A stretch of 64,000 nt of DNA. Origin: Phytophthora quininea (lineage: Eukaryota > Oomycota > Peronosporomycetes > Peronosporales > Peronosporaceae). Below, in pieces: positions 23,475 to 35,931 of the stretch; within the stretch, counting starts at the first letter, position 1; every line of letters starts with the position of its first letter. The notes under the pieces were generated by a model. It was not told the DNA's origin. It worked only from the letters and a program-made list of their open reading frames with translations, and made no database searches. A program made the translations under genes and the position numbers. Where the stretch lies: the NCBI GenBank assembly GCA_011947345.1, contig JAAVTG010000748.1, positions 60,271-124,270 on the forward strand, read 5' to 3'.

Positions 23475-24505
23475 GCCTGCGGTCGTCTCGGGACCTGGAA
23501 AATCAACAGTGACGACAGCTCCGAGGGTCACCTTGCAAAAAGAGATACTTGCCCGCTCTCCAGAACTGAGTTGCGGCGGTGGCACCAAGAAGACGGAAAC
23601 AATAGCGAAGCCAGCTCCGTAAACACACAGAGAGAGGAGCTACCACGGGTCTGACAAGTGCCGTACAATGCAGCGTGCCCGCTTGCGAGCAATGTGGTCC
23701 ATGTTTGATGGAGGTCCCTCCTTAGTCAAAGGTGCCTGTAAGCACGGCCTATGCAAGTTGTCTTGGCATGAAAAAGAGGATTTGCAACGGAAGTCGAGCC
23801 TTCCTACAATAGTCGTCCAACTCGACAGCGCTCCGTCATAGAGCGGTGTCGTAAGGAGAGCAGGAACTTCGGCGAAGTCCCCGAGCACAATGACAAACGC
23901 GTTTGTGGTCGAAATCAGACGCTTAGGATGATAAAAGCAAAGCCCCGAGACGAATTTCGTCAAATGTTGAAACCGTCAGCGGCGAACGGCAACGTCAATA
24001 GTCTGTTGAAATCACCTTCAACTTTTTCCCACGGAGTACCAGCTGGCTACGGTCTTGGGTCTTGTGTCTTTGCGTTCCTGCCATGGTCTTTCTCTCAGCT
24101 AATGATGCAGCGGAAAACTTGCGATAGTCGAAAACAGGAATGGTCTCATCTCATTTTCTTTTTTTTATCAAGGGACATCTTGTTCACAAGCTATGGTGGC
24201 TACCAAGAAACTCTCGTCCTGTTTTGCTGTAGTAACGTCTTCCTCCAAGTTTCACCACGACGAGTTTCGAGTCCGACATCGCCCAGAAGGAAAAAAAGGA
24301 TGAACATATTTTGTATAAATGTTACTACAAATGACTACACTCTTTTCGTCTTTGGTTTGGCCATCTTGATCCTCTTTAAAACGCTGTTCAGGTCATGCAC
24401 ACACTTAGAAGGCTTCGACAGCAGTATGTCGGGTCTGTCCCTTTGGGATATTGAAGGTAGAAATCTTTTGGGCGAGGAGTCGCGGATCGGATACGCCTGA
24501 GCAAT
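23475..24505. other. Intergenic
   Basis: Open frames on both strands (for example minus 23640-23963 and plus 23928-24500) have no recognisable domain, signal or intron structure. The stretch separates divergent genes, so it probably holds two promoters. Confidence 0.4.
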
Positions 24506-25682
24506 ATGCCTGGCACCATGGCTGCTGTGTTGTTGGTCTCACTCTTGCTGCTCTTGAAGTCTTGCACAGCTGCGGAGAGCGGCCTCGAGGTCCCAGTTGA
24601 TGCCAGTGAAAGTATCATCGACGCTGAAACTTTCGTCCGCCAAGAAGCTCAAGTGGTGCAGGCCATAACGGACCTCGATAGCCAGTTGGAAAATCTACTG
24701 CAGCAAATTTCAAGCAGCAGCGGATCGACCGAGATCGACGTGGAGATTGACGAAGTTGATGACAATGGCTCGGAGCAGTTCCTAAGCGAGATGATTGTGG
24801 CATTTCCGTCGTCAAAGTTGACCAAAGAGGAGCAGAACCGACTCAAACAAGAGATCGAGACCGACGTCGCTGAAACGCTGGACAAGGTCATTGTCTCGGA
24901 TCTGATAGAGCCGAACGTGGAGCAGGACGTTTCCGGTGGCTTGGTGGAGTCAGATTTCGCAGTCACCGGATCGATGAATAAAGTGGAGCGGCTGTTCCGA
25001 GAGGAAGAGCAGGCCACCGATGAACTCAAACGGATGCAAGCCGAACTGACGCTGCGCTGGACACTTTACCTGCGAATGGCGGACCTACAGAGATCGACAT
25101 TGTTGTAAGTGATACCGACGGAAGCCACGGAAATATCGACGAAGAAATCGTCGTTGAAATCGCACCAGGGACTGGAAGTGGCCCGAGACTAACCGACGCC
25201 GAGAGGGCTGCAGTTGAGCAAGAAATCGTCGAGGAAGTCGCTGACGCAGTGGGCGCGATCATTCTCAACGACTTTGTCGACACTGCAGCTCCAACAGTTG
25301 CTGAACATGATGATGTACACCTTAAAGTGAATCCTTTATGGATAGCTCGCCAACGTCGTCTCCTTTGCCAATAGCACGAGCTGTCGCGGAAGCTATTGAT
25401 GAGGAAGTGCATCCAACATGGAGAAAGCCGCAACTTTCTGGTCTTCGCGGCGGATACGACTATCCGATGTTTTATCCTCCCCATTGGCAAATGGCTCCGG
25501 ACGATCAGTTGTGGACGATGAGATTGTCCATGCTAACGTCGATCTCGTGTATGGCGCTGCTGCTGATTATGGCTGTGTGGTCTCAAGTTCGCCGGTCTCG
25601 TCGTCGTGCTGCCATCGACGATAGCGAATTCCGCTGGGCTGAAGCTGTCGAGTACATGGATGCCTTCCCATACGATCCGTGA
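24506..25682 (+). CDS. Secreted or type I single-pass membrane protein, acidic, with internal duplication
   Basis: The deduced protein is about 392 residues. It has an N-terminal signal peptide (MPGTMAAVLLVSLLLLLKSC) and a Ser/Glu/Asp-rich ectodomain. A TM helix lies near the C-terminus (LTSISCMALLLIMAVW), followed by a basic stop-transfer patch (RRSRRR) and a short cytosolic tail. The ectodomain contains two related blocks beginning TEIDVEIDE and TEIDIVVSD, each followed by a helix of the KEEQNRLKQEIE / DAERAAVEQEIV type, so it arose by internal duplication. The frame shifts twice, at a T3 run (25065-25067) and an A3 run (25324-25326). Restoring both makes the total exactly 393 codons. Function is unknown. 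It ends 57 bp from the convergent gene. Confidence 0.65.
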
Positions 25683-25739
25683 ATGTTTCTTTGAGTAACT
25701 TCCCAGCAAATATTGAATTTGGTTTTTGTTCAAACGCCA

Positions 25740-28621
25740 CTATTTTATCCATTTCAATTCGCTCAGGATATTTCTTGTGGCGGCACTCACTGGCGGGTTT
25801 GCTTCAGCAGCAACGGCGCCTTCAAGATAAAGTGCCACGTCTTCCATCCCACTCGAGCGAGCCATTTCAGCCGCGTTCTGTCCGTCCTCATTGGTTATGT
25901 ATAGCGCAATAGAAGGCAAATAACGCAGCAATACTTCAGTAGCCTCTCGGAATCCCATCCATGCCGCCACGTGCAGCGGAGTATTTCCTCGAACATCGGC
26001 GTAGTCGACAAAGTCGGGGTGTTTCTTGCACAAATACTCGATACTTTCGACGTCGTTACGAAGACACGCATATGCTAAAGGCATTCGCTCCTCCGCATCT
26101 GTTGTCAATAGATCTGCTTGGAACTGTTCTCCAAGAAGCTCGAGTATCGCGACGTTCGGTGCAACATGAGCACAAGTCAAACGTCCTAGGTTTCTCTCAT
26201 CTACTTTTACACATCCACTCTCGAGCACAAGCGCAACCACAGTGACATTCCCACTGGTTGTGGCGGCATGAAGAAGCGTATCTCCATACAAATCTGCGCC
26301 ATTAGTAGCCATAGATTGCTGTTTGTCAGTAGACGGTTGTACAGCGTTTAGAAGGTATTGCACACACTCGAATTGACCTGCATAACACGCATAAAACAGT
26401 GGCGTCCGGCCATCTTCATCTCGCCAATCGAGGTAATCACTAGCAGTATATCCTCCATCAATGCATTCTTGCTGTTGGAGCAAGGATTCCAGTAGAGCTT
26501 CTAGACAGCTCAAATGCCCTGAAAGTGCTGCCGCATGCAGAGCTGTAGTCAATGTTGTATAGTAGCAGTCCCCACATGCTGATGCAGTCGATGAAGCACT
26601 CGAGTAGTACTTGTAATACTCAGTGAACGACGTCAACGAAAACCCCAGAGGACCCGAGCTTGCAGCGGGTAGAACGATGCGTATAGCTCGATAGCATCCG
26701 TCTTCAGCAATCCATCTGTGGGTATCAAAATGAACCGCTTTGCGGGCTGTTCGAGCAGCTCGAATGTGCTCGACAACGGCTGTGATTGTCGACACATTTA
26801 CTTCTACTGCCATATCATCAAGCCCTGCCAGAATATCGCCATTAACGAACCCAGCTGCCTCAGCGACGGATCCTACCACGACTTCGTACACTACTAGTGC
26901 GTTTGCACCGCCATCGCCTTTTGACGTTTCTTCCACGACTGCAACAGGAATGTCTTCCTCAATTTGCTTCTGCGGTGGGTCTGGGCCCTCAGGCCACTTG
27001 AATGGGCTCAGCTGACAACCAAGAAGCCCTTTTCCTTTCCACTTCTGTGGACAAAGAGAAACCCTGACTTCTTCGAAATGATCCGTCGGAGCAGCAGGCT
27101 CTTTAGGAGAGCGAAGTAAACCAACGGGGATGACGTTGTTCACATTTTTCTGGACGCACTCTGCGATTGCCATCAGACATTTGGGAGTGCTATTGATGAT
27201 CCCACCGAACTCTACCAGCAGATCTCCACTTTGTAATATCGCCTGCATCGCTGGTGAACTCTCCATGACACTAAGTATCTGGGCAAACGGTATAAGCCCC
27301 TGAGATTTTGCAGCCGAGACGCTTAGGTATTGGGACGACTTCAATTCGTGGGATTCTTCAATGTGCTCTTCATTAGGCGAAGGATCAGCTATTTCTTCTT
27401 GCAGAGAGATCAGTGGTGGGTCAGCAGGTGCTGCGGTGTCACTCGATGTTGGGACCACCTCGCTCACTGGAATTGATGCGTCAGGAACTTCACACGCTTT
27501 TGGTTCCTCCACATTCTGTTCATTCTCGTCCCCTTTCTTTTCTTCGGTTGTAAGGATACTTTCCACCTTCGCTTCCGATATCTTCTCCATTGCTTTCTGA
27601 TCATCTGACGGATCCTTTGCTTCGGTTGGTTGCGATACAGCATCTTCCTTAACGAGTGCTAGCAATGGGGTCGGATGCTTCCTTTACAGAAGTCACGTGA
27701 TCGTCAGCGTTTGGACTTGAAGGAGCTTCCTGTGACTGGATCTGCTCAACTTTGCTCTCGTTGCCAGCTGGACTCGCTGTCTTGAGTTCATCAACTTTGC
27801 CCATTGTCAACTGGGTGTCCTCCAATTGTTGACTTTGCAAGTTCCTTCGCTCTGCCTGTTGAGCCGCGCGTTCCTTTTGTAGCTGGTGAATCTGAAGTCG
27901 GCGTTGTTTATCCTGCTCATATTGTTGCGCCATCGCTGCACGCCGAAGTTGCGTGGCTTCACGCTGCTTCTCAAGTTCACGTTCCTGAAAAAGTCGCCAC
28001 TCTTCCTGCTCAGCAGCAATCTGTCGCTGACGTTCCCGCTCTGCAAGCCATTCCAGTTGCATGGCGTGTCCAAGAGCGTCTTCCACTTGCATCTGTGCAG
28101 TCTCCGCAACGATCGACAGCTTCTCTCTCTAAACGTGCTTCCTCTGCAAGAGCACTCTGTTTAGCAGCGTATTCTGCTCGGGCTTTAGCATCAGCCGCTT
28201 CCTTTAGAGCTTTCATCTTCTTTTCCATTTCTACTTTGCGTTTTTCCTCTTTCTCGCGTGCTTCCTGCTCTTGTTGCTCCCGTTGCGCTCGGATTTTGGC
28301 CAGATACTGCTCTCGCACTCGTCTCTCTTCTTCCAACTCCTTTTCACGTTGTAAGGCGAGAGCTGCTTGTCGCTCTGCTTCCATCAGTCGCAGCACTAAC
28401 AACTCTTCCTCTTTCATACGAGATCGCTCTTCTTGACGTTGCAATCTCTCTTGTCCTTCAGGTGTGCCAGTGTAATCCTCACGAGTCATCATCGCCACCT
28501 CCATACGTCGCTGTTGCTCTGCTGCCATCCGCTGACGGTGATTTACTGCTGCCGATACCTCCTCAGCCCCAGTAGAAAAGCTTGTAGTATTTGCTGTTGC
28601 AGCATTTACTTGCTTCATCAT
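25740..28621 (-). CDS. Coiled-coil / PDZ-like / ankyrin scaffold protein
   Basis: Deduced length about 961 residues. Residues 1-300 are a charged coiled coil (QRQEERSRMKEEELLVL, EKEEKRKVEMEKKMKAL) with Gln-rich heptads. An acidic linker follows, then two PDZ-like modules (ILQSGDLLVEFGGI and AAGFVNGDILAGLDD, near 27230 and 26860). The C-terminal third has about five ankyrin repeats (LTTALHAAALSGHL, GRTPLFYACYAGQ, GDTLLHAATTSGN, GNTPLHVAAWMGF). The frame shifts by two bases at a CT/GA dinucleotide run (28121-28130) and at a C4 run (27667-27670). Restoring both yields 962 codons. The architecture suggests a cytoskeletal or membrane scaffold; partners are unknown. Confidence 0.65.
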
Positions 28622-28930
28622 CGACAGTCGATCAAATCCTACATGACTTCGACTAACAGAGCCCCTGTTGGTGGGCGAGCAACTTCATTTCCTATTGGTG
28701 CTCGATGCACTGGGGACTTGGGCGGTGGTTGAATGCGAACACCCGCAGGAGCAGCGGAAGTGTCGACTTCGAGAGGAAAACTCGACGACTGCCCATAGCC
28801 ACGATGAGATCGACGACTAATGTACCACTGCATTAATAGCGGAGTTCGTTGCACCGAGTACGAGACCGCTATTCCTGGGGCGATTTGACGAATAATTTGT
28901 GAGACTCCAAGAAAGGTGGTGGACCCATTC

Positions 28931-31864
28931 ATGCTTTCTGCCGGCATTCCACGAAGTCGACGAGCCTCCGTCGCTACTGCTCGGACTGAGAAACAGGATG
29001 CTGGGAATGACTTTCTCAAAGTGATCTCGTTGGACTTTTCGTCGCTGGAGCTTCGCTTTGAAAGCATTTTCACGCGATTGGCAGCGATTGAGACTCGTCT
29101 TGATGCGGAGGTGAAGCCGTCGGAGCGACCTGAAGAGGAATTCACGCCTAACGATATAGTATCTCAAAATTCTGGATCAAATGTCGACGAGATAAGCAGC
29201 GATACCGTCGGTGAGAACAATGGCAACATGCCCGGCAGTGACTCCACTTCTGCTGATAACTCTTCTCCAACGCAAAAGTCTACACGGATGCAGTGGCATT
29301 AGCTCAGGAGATTGAATCACTTCGCGCTGCCCAGCTTCGGTTAAAGATTGATCAGGAGGTGGCGCTCTCAGGCTTGACACTGGACATGGCGAAGCTGCGG
29401 AATGACCTGGAGCAGCGACAACAAAACGATCTGCTGGAGTTCCGAGACGAAGTAGTGGCAGCTTCGCACACATCTATCAAAAACCTCCAAAATGAATACG
29501 AGAGACTGGAACAAACCATGAACATGTCGCTCTCAGAGCTGAAGCTGACCGAGAACCGTTGGAAGTCCACGTTCGAGGAAACCATGGCAGCGCGTATCCA
29601 GGATATCTGGTCGGGACTGCACTCCACGTCTCGCAAACTACAGGAAAATATGCAGTATCTCCAGACAGAAATGGTATCGCAGGAAGAAACCTCGCGTGAC
29701 GTCAACACCTTCGTCGAGTCGATGCGTTCGTCAGCTGAGCGTCTTGATCGAGACACAAAAAGCACTCGCAAAAGCTCGCCGATCAGGAAAAAGGCATGGA
29801 ACACCTTCACGGAATGTGCGTCCTAGCAACAGAGCGGCTTGATGCCCAGGAGTCCAAGCTAAAAAATGAGGTCGGGATGCTGTACCGTCAGCTGGAGAGT
29901 GCAGATGGACGTGTACAGGAACACAGGGCCAGATATCAAGCTTTCGTCGATGCCACTAACGATACCTTCACAACGTTGGCATCGGACCTTACTTCGTGTA
30001 ATTCAAGCTTGACAGCGCATCAAGCGATGTTGAGTTCTCTTGAGGCCCAGATCCAGGGCCACGGGACAGAAATCGCCCGCATCGACGACCGGATGAGTTT
30101 GACCGATGCAAGGATCGGAAGTATCGACGGTCGTGTAGCGCTCACCGAGAAGAAGCTCACCACCACCGCTGGACTGATGCAAGAACACTACCAAGACCGA
30201 CAGCAAGTTGTTGCGCAACTGCAGGCCAGTCTCACCCAGGCATCTCTCGAACGCATAGCCATCAAACATACCGCCTCTGACCTGAGCTTCTCAGTACAAG
30301 AGACACAGCAAAAGCTGAACGAAGTGAGCAAACTCGCATCTACCACAGATCTTGCTCTGGCGCGCACAGCGTCAGAACTACCCAAGATTCACGCGCTCGT
30401 GACCACCAACTCGTCAAAAATTGCTAAGAATCGACAGAGTATCCGCGATATCACAGCGATGATCGAGGACGACCGGAAGGCAGCAACTTCACTCAAGACG
30501 GCGTTTGAAAAGAGGTCGCCGACAGTGTGACTCGCTTCATAGCCGCAGAAGAGCGTGACAATCAGGCCCAAGACGCTATCGCGGATGCCGTGTCGACGAT
30601 GCAAGACGTGAAGAACGAACTACAGACTGCCATCGTCAAAAACGGCAACCTCATCCACCAGCTCAACACCATGGTCGACAGTTTGGCCATCACAGAGAGC
30701 ACGGAAGACATGGAGGACAAAATGACCTCGTTCGCAGTCGCTTGCGCACAGCTCGGATTGAAACTGGAGTTCTTCGGACGCAAGGCCAGCTCCATGGACG
30801 GAGCGTGTGTTATGAAGGACGACGTGAAGGCGAACCTCGCCATTTTGCTCACAAAGGTGATCCGCTTCTTGGGCTCTGGCGTCTCCATCGAGCAGAATAA
30901 ATATTTGCTGACTGCCAAGCGGTCTCAGGCTGTTGATCCAGTGAGCGGGCAGGTGGTCATTGAATTACCGCCACAGCACGTTCTCGAGAGCTTCCGCATC
31001 GCCAAAGCTGCAGCCTTCGCATCTAAGAGCCGCTTGGCCATGGACCAACTGCAGCCAGTAGTGCGAACCAACCGCACCTCGGTCGATTTCCGAGACGCTT
31101 TCGAACGTAAGCTGCGCTTTGTGCTGGAGTTTGGTCTCGCCAATCTCTTTCCTAACACTGGCAAGCCAAAGAACCCTGCGGTTCGGCGTGACAGTGAATT
31201 TGGTACTTGCATCGCGTGTGATCGTCCACTTGACTCTGATGATCCTCAACCAGAAGACGCAGACATGCCACCGATGCGGCATCGAGCTCAGCAGCAGAAT
31301 GTATCTCCTCGGAAGGAGGAATCCACATCTGAGCAGCAACGAAGCAACCAGCAGGATACGACCGGAACTCGACCCAATTCAGCAGCTATGCGATCTCGCA
31401 TCGACACTAAAACGACAGTGCGTGGACGCTCCGGAGGGCCTGCACTAACACGACCAAAGAGTGGTAGCGACTCGATGCACAATGCCCCAGGGACTGGCGA
31501 TTTCGTCTACCGCGGTGGCTTCCGCATCCCAAAAGCCAACTCTGTCATGATATCGAGCGCTAGCGTTGCCTCTTTGCTCGCTCTTCCTGTATCGTCGGCA
31601 TCTGAGGAAAGTAATGGAAATCCTTTCGACACGGACAACTCACTCCTTGAGAAAGTGGGGCTGGTTGGCAAGTGTCAAGCGGTCGAGATCCCTTCCATCG
31701 GATCTGGAGCTGGAGCGGGCGCTGCTGCTGTGCGTGCTGCTCGTCCCCATACTGCTCCACTGCGCATGAAATCGCTGCCTCGCCTAGAGGTGATCACACC
31801 CACTGTCGATATCACACCAGTGTCCCCCGATACATTGACACCAGCGCCAGAGCGCTGCAACTAA
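28931..31864 (+). CDS. Long coiled-coil protein
   Basis: Deduced length about 978 residues from ATG 28931 (an in-frame GTG lies just upstream and is not preferred). Residues about 110-600 are nearly continuous coiled coil (IESLRAAQLRLKIDQEV, MLSSLEAQIQGHGTEIARI). A conserved globular-looking segment follows (MTSFAVACAQLGLKLEFFG, 30720-31160) with a CxxC pair (TCIACDRP). The last 220 residues are a low-complexity Ser/Pro/Arg tail. Three frame breaks fall in A runs at 29274-29277, 29757-29761 and 30508-30511; adding one A to each gives a length divisible by three. No motor or nucleotide-binding motif is seen. It is likely structural. It ends 33 bp from the convergent YAE1 gene. Confidence 0.65.
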
Positions 31865-31897
31865 AGATCGAGGCGACTTGTATTGGTCCTTCTAGGT

Positions 31898-32432
31898 CTA
31901 CGTGGTCGATAACGTCACTCCGATGCTCTGCAGCATTTCCTGTGCCAGTTTTACGGTGGCAGCATGTTGCTGCGTCAAAGTGTCCACTTTGTCGTCCTCT
32001 GACAAGTGAGTGTCCATCTCCATTGCGCGCAACTGGGTCATACACAATTGCACCTGCTCAGAATGGACCTCCAAGAGTCCACAAGCCAAGGCTGTGCTCA
32101 AAGCCCCTCGAAGCACCCCAAACTGGAAACTTCTGGTCGCTCCAATGGAGAAACCTTGGTCGAAGCCTTGCTGCAAAGTGTCCTCCTTGCCCAATTCGAG
32201 GCCGTCTCGAATGCCCACCTAGTTTGACATTTAGAAGTGTTCTAAAAATGACTGGACGGGTAGGATTCAAACGTACTGTCTTCATGCGGCGCTCGAGCGC
32301 GACCGTTTCTTGGTCCATGAGCGTCTCCTCGTCGTCGCTATCACTCAGACGGTCCTGGAAACCATCGTCCGAGTCGCTGTCGACGGCAGGCGGCGGCGTC
32401 GAAGTCGTCTTGGCCTCTACTACACTCGACAT
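31898..32432 (-). CDS. YAE1: YAE1-family protein (deca-GX3 motif)
   Basis: Two exons (32277-32432, 32218-31898) around a 58-bp GT-AG intron give a 159-residue protein. An acidic Ser/Asp N-terminus (DSDSDDGFQDRLSDSDDEE) leads to ALERRMKT, spliced to VGIRDGLELGKEDTLQQGFD and GFSIGATRSFQFGVLRGAL. This is the repeated G-x3-G pattern of Yae1/Lto1 proteins. In yeast, Yae1 with Lto1 adapts the cytosolic Fe-S assembly machinery to the ABC protein Rli1 (ABCE1), which is needed for ribosome recycling. The motif and intron placement are clear. The frame is intact, unlike its neighbours. An LTO1 paralog is possible, but the N-terminal acidic region favours YAE1. Confidence 0.8.
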
Positions 32433-32600
32433 GCTCGTTTGAATTTGAATTATGAGCAATAGAATAAATAATTTTTGACCAATCACAGAAAAGTTGAAGC
32501 TCAGAGTGTTGGTCCCATAGTTGCCTTTATTTTGCAAGGAAAGAAACACGGCAACGTCGCCTGTACACGAACAGAACAATACCCAGCCTGACTTGACCTC

Positions 32601-34000
32601 TCACTGCGATACAATACGCAGTCCCGTTCCCACAACCACAAGCAGCGTGCCAAGCGCCAGGATGCGGAAGTTGTGCGTGCCTTGGATCTCCTTGAAGTAG
32701 ACAGCCGACCAAAGCATCGACACCATGGCCGGACCGATCGAGCACAGCGGGAAGGCCTGGTCGAAGCCAAGTGCACCAATAGCATACAGTTGCCCACACA
32801 GACCGAACCCCAGAGCACGCCGCAGATGTAGGCCGGGCGCATGACGCTACGAGGCATCGACCGCTTCAACACGAACCGGTGGAAGAGCGAGTAGAGCAGA
32901 AATGCGATGGTACTGGTCAAGTAGACGCCCAGACACTGCGAGAAGACAAAGTTGAGAGGGTTGCACGTCTCGACAATGCCGCTTTCGACTGTAGGATCCG
33001 ATGGCTGACATCTGTCCTTCCAGTTGGCGAACGGCACCAAGCAGCAGCTCAGGAACGCGCCGACAAGCAAAGCGACTGCCATCCCAAAGGCTTTGCGAGC
33101 CTTTTCAGCATCTGCATCTACCAATTCCACGTGCTCTCCGACGTCGTTCGGCAGCATGTAAGGGCCAAAGTTCGGCAGTTCTGGATGCACCAGCGACTCC
33201 TGAAGAGACTCGCGACGCACCAGTTTGAAGTCTGCCAGCTCAGCGTCGTCTGCAAATTGCGGTAGCAAGGGAGAACCCTCTGCAAGTGAGCTGGTTAGAC
33301 TCGTGGAGCTCCCCACCGTCTCCCAATGGACTGCCTTCTCGTCGTTGTCGTTTGCTGCGTCCTCTTCGTTCTTCTTCGCCTTTTTGGTTCTCCTACTCTT
33401 CTTGGTCTTTTTCAACGTTGGTTTGATAGCTCCATAGACTGCAATTGAAGCCAACATGCAGCCAATGCCGAGCAGACTTATCGTTGGCATATTGGGGATA
33501 GTGGCGACCACTCCAAAGAGTCCGAGGCGAGAGACCAAGTAGCCCAACGCAATGTTGGTAGCGTTCCAGAACATAAAGCCCACACCAAGTCCCAGAGTGT
33601 TGACTACTGTGGGGATCAATAAATTGGCAATGGCGAATAGAGACCCACCCAGAAGGCCCTCGGGAAAAGTGTACATGCCTGACTGCGAGAACTGCGACCA
33701 GTTGTTGCTCAGCAGTCCCCAGCCGATCCCCACCATCAAGATACCTGAGCACTGCAGCATAGATATTAGTTATAAGTTATATACTTTATGGTGAAGGATA
33801 TATTTACCATGAACCATTGGAAAATGATGCCGTCTAAGAAGAGCAGAAAAGTTCAGAAATGTGTGTCAACAGTTTTCTATAGAGTTTTGACGGCAGGACG
33901 CACCGTAAGTGTCGTAGGTTTTGGCCGGCACGTAGCAGGAGCCGTAGAACAAGACGGCGATCAGTGCCGCAGCGTAGCCCAGCACCTGCTGCTCGTCCAT
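32601..34000 (-). CDS. TMEM144-like multi-pass membrane protein, copy A
   Basis: Three exons: 33904-34000, 33808-33833 (26 bp) and 33751-32601. It starts MDEQQVLGYAAALIAVLFYG and carries SCYVPAKTYDTYDGIIFQWF, the N-terminal signature of TMEM144-family proteins, which belong to the drug/metabolite-transporter-like superfamily. About ten hydrophobic helices are visible, interrupted by a Lys-rich cytosolic loop (KKTKKSRRTKKAKKNEED) and a Ser/Leu-rich acidic segment. One base is missing in a C4 run (32808-32811). The corrected frame ends in GTGLRIVSQ at 32601, matching copy B to the last residues. Proposed role is sugar or small-solute transport, by family only. Confidence 0.8.
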
Positions 34001-34307
34001 GGCGTTCTTCGGGGGCGTTTAACAAACTATGATGGCTGAAAATCTTTTCCGAAAAAGCTACGTGCTACAGTCACCAATCAGAATCTGAGTACAATCGGGG
34101 CGTTTAGTGGCGGAAATGTGACATAGTTGAAGTGAAGGTGACGATGCCCCAGCTCAATTCCAATAATGTCAAATAAACTTCCCAGCATGCAGATGCCACG
34201 AACGCAAATTCATTAGAAGTGTTGGCAGCGCGCATTTACAATATAAGTCCTACGGAATTCGACATCGTCGTCGAACAGTCAGATCTCTTTTGGGACGACT
34301 CCCCACC
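34001..34307. promoter_or_regulatory. Shared intergenic region of a divergent paralog pair
   Basis: Only 307 bp separate the two start codons of the TMEM144-like copies, so both promoters must lie here, possibly overlapping. No oomycete initiator element could be assigned with confidence. Confidence 0.5.
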
Positions 34308-35667
34308 ATGGACGAACAGCTTCTGCTCGGCTACGCTGCTGCGTTCACCGCCATCTTCTTCTTCGGCTCCTGCTACGTGCCAGCCAAGACCTACGATACC
34401 TACGGTGCGTACGACTCCACCTTTATCAATATCCGCATCTAAAGTCTCACTGGGGCCGTTCTTCTAGATGGTATCATTTTCCAATGGTTCATGGTAACAT
34501 CTTCACACTTTCTCTATGAATCTTCGCCGTTCAAACTACTCAAAACCGGTTTTTGTATTTGTTTCCTTTGCAGTGCTCGGGCATTTTGCTGGTTGGCATC
34601 GGGTGGGGGCTTCTCAGCAACAACTGGTCGCATTTGTCGGAGTCGGGGATGTACACTTTCCCTGGCGGTCTGTTGGGCGGCTCACTGTTCGCTATCGCCA
34701 ACTTATTGATCCCGACGGTGGTCAACACTCTTGGACTGGGACTAGGATTCATGTTCTGGAATGCCGCTAACATCACACTCGGATATTGCATTTCTCGACT
34801 GGGCCTCTTTGGTTTGAAGTCCACTATTCCAAGTATGCCGGCACTCAGCTTGGTGGGGATCACTTGCATGCTGGTCTCTATCGCAGTCTACGGTACGATT
34901 AAACCCACATTGAAAAAGAAACTCAAGCGAGGCGGCAAACAAACAGGAAATGAAGTTATCACGACTCATTGGGACGCTTTGGAAAGTCCCCGAAACCCTG
35001 GTGAACACTCGCCATTACTGCCAAAACTGTCGATCGATCGATCACTTGTCCGCCGTGAATCTTTTCAAGAATCGTTGGTGCATCCGGAGCTGCCGAATTT
35101 CGGCCCGTACATTTTCCAAACGATGTTGGTGAACACGTGGAACTTGCAGATTCCGGCGCGGAGACAGCTCGCAAAGGAGTTGGGATGACAGTTGCTCTGA
35201 TCGTCGGCGCCTTTTTGAGCTGCAACAACGTGCCATTCACCAACTGGAAGGAAAGTTGTCGCCCCACCGACCCAGAACTCAACGCTGGCATCGTGGAGAC
35301 TTGCAATCCGCTCAACTTTATTTTCTCGCAGTCGTTGGGCATTTATCTGACCAGCACAGTGGCGTTCTTGTTGTACTCACTTTTTCATCGATTCGTACTG
35401 AAGCGGTCGATGCCTCGAAGTGTCATGCGACCAGCATACTTTTGTGGAATTCTGTGGGGCTTTGGATTGTGTGGGAAGTTCTACGCTATCGGTGCTTTGG
35501 GGTTTGACCAAGCAGTCCCGTTGTGTGCCATCGGCCCAGCCATGGTTTCGATGCTCTGGTCGGCCGGGTATTTCAAGGAAATTCAAGGCAAGCCGAACAT
35601 GATCAAATTGGCCATCGGAACGACGCTTGTGATGATCGGTACGGTGCTGCGTATTATTTCCAAGTGA
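34308..35667 (+). CDS. TMEM144-like multi-pass membrane protein, copy B
   Basis: Exons 34308-34404, 34468-34493 and 34574-35667. The first two are 97 and 26 bp, the same as in copy A, with introns at identical positions and phases. It starts MDEQLLLGYAAAFTAIFFFG and continues SCYVPAKTYDTYDGIIFQWF. The loop between the halves is shorter than in A and lacks most of the Lys tract. One T is missing in a T4 run at 35112-35115, where the reading passes from GPYIF to PNDVGEHVEL. The C-terminus GTVLRIISK parallels that of A. It is a duplicated transporter-like gene in head-to-head orientation with A. Confidence 0.8.
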
Positions 35668-35931
35668 TCTTGAAGATGTCTGGCTTTAGCCTATAAAAAC
35701 AAGTTGGATATCAATTCCCCTTTGCTATGTATTGTATATTTGGCTTTCACGCTGGCCAGCAGCGTAAATCACGTGGATGGACTTCTTCAGAAATACTTGC
35801 GCTGCCGGAACGAATCCCATGAAATGATGCAAAGTTTAATGATAATTTGGGCGACAAGAGACTTAAAATGTCAATCCGAACGACAGCGACGACCGCCGCA
35901 ACTCCAATGCTGCAAACCAGCTGCAGAGGTA

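Noticed and set aside
26740..28575. Ser/Thr-rich plus-strand frames opposite the coiled-coil/PDZ/ankyrin gene
   Set aside because: Antisense of Glu/Gln-rich coding sequence, which always yields Ser/Leu-rich open frames.
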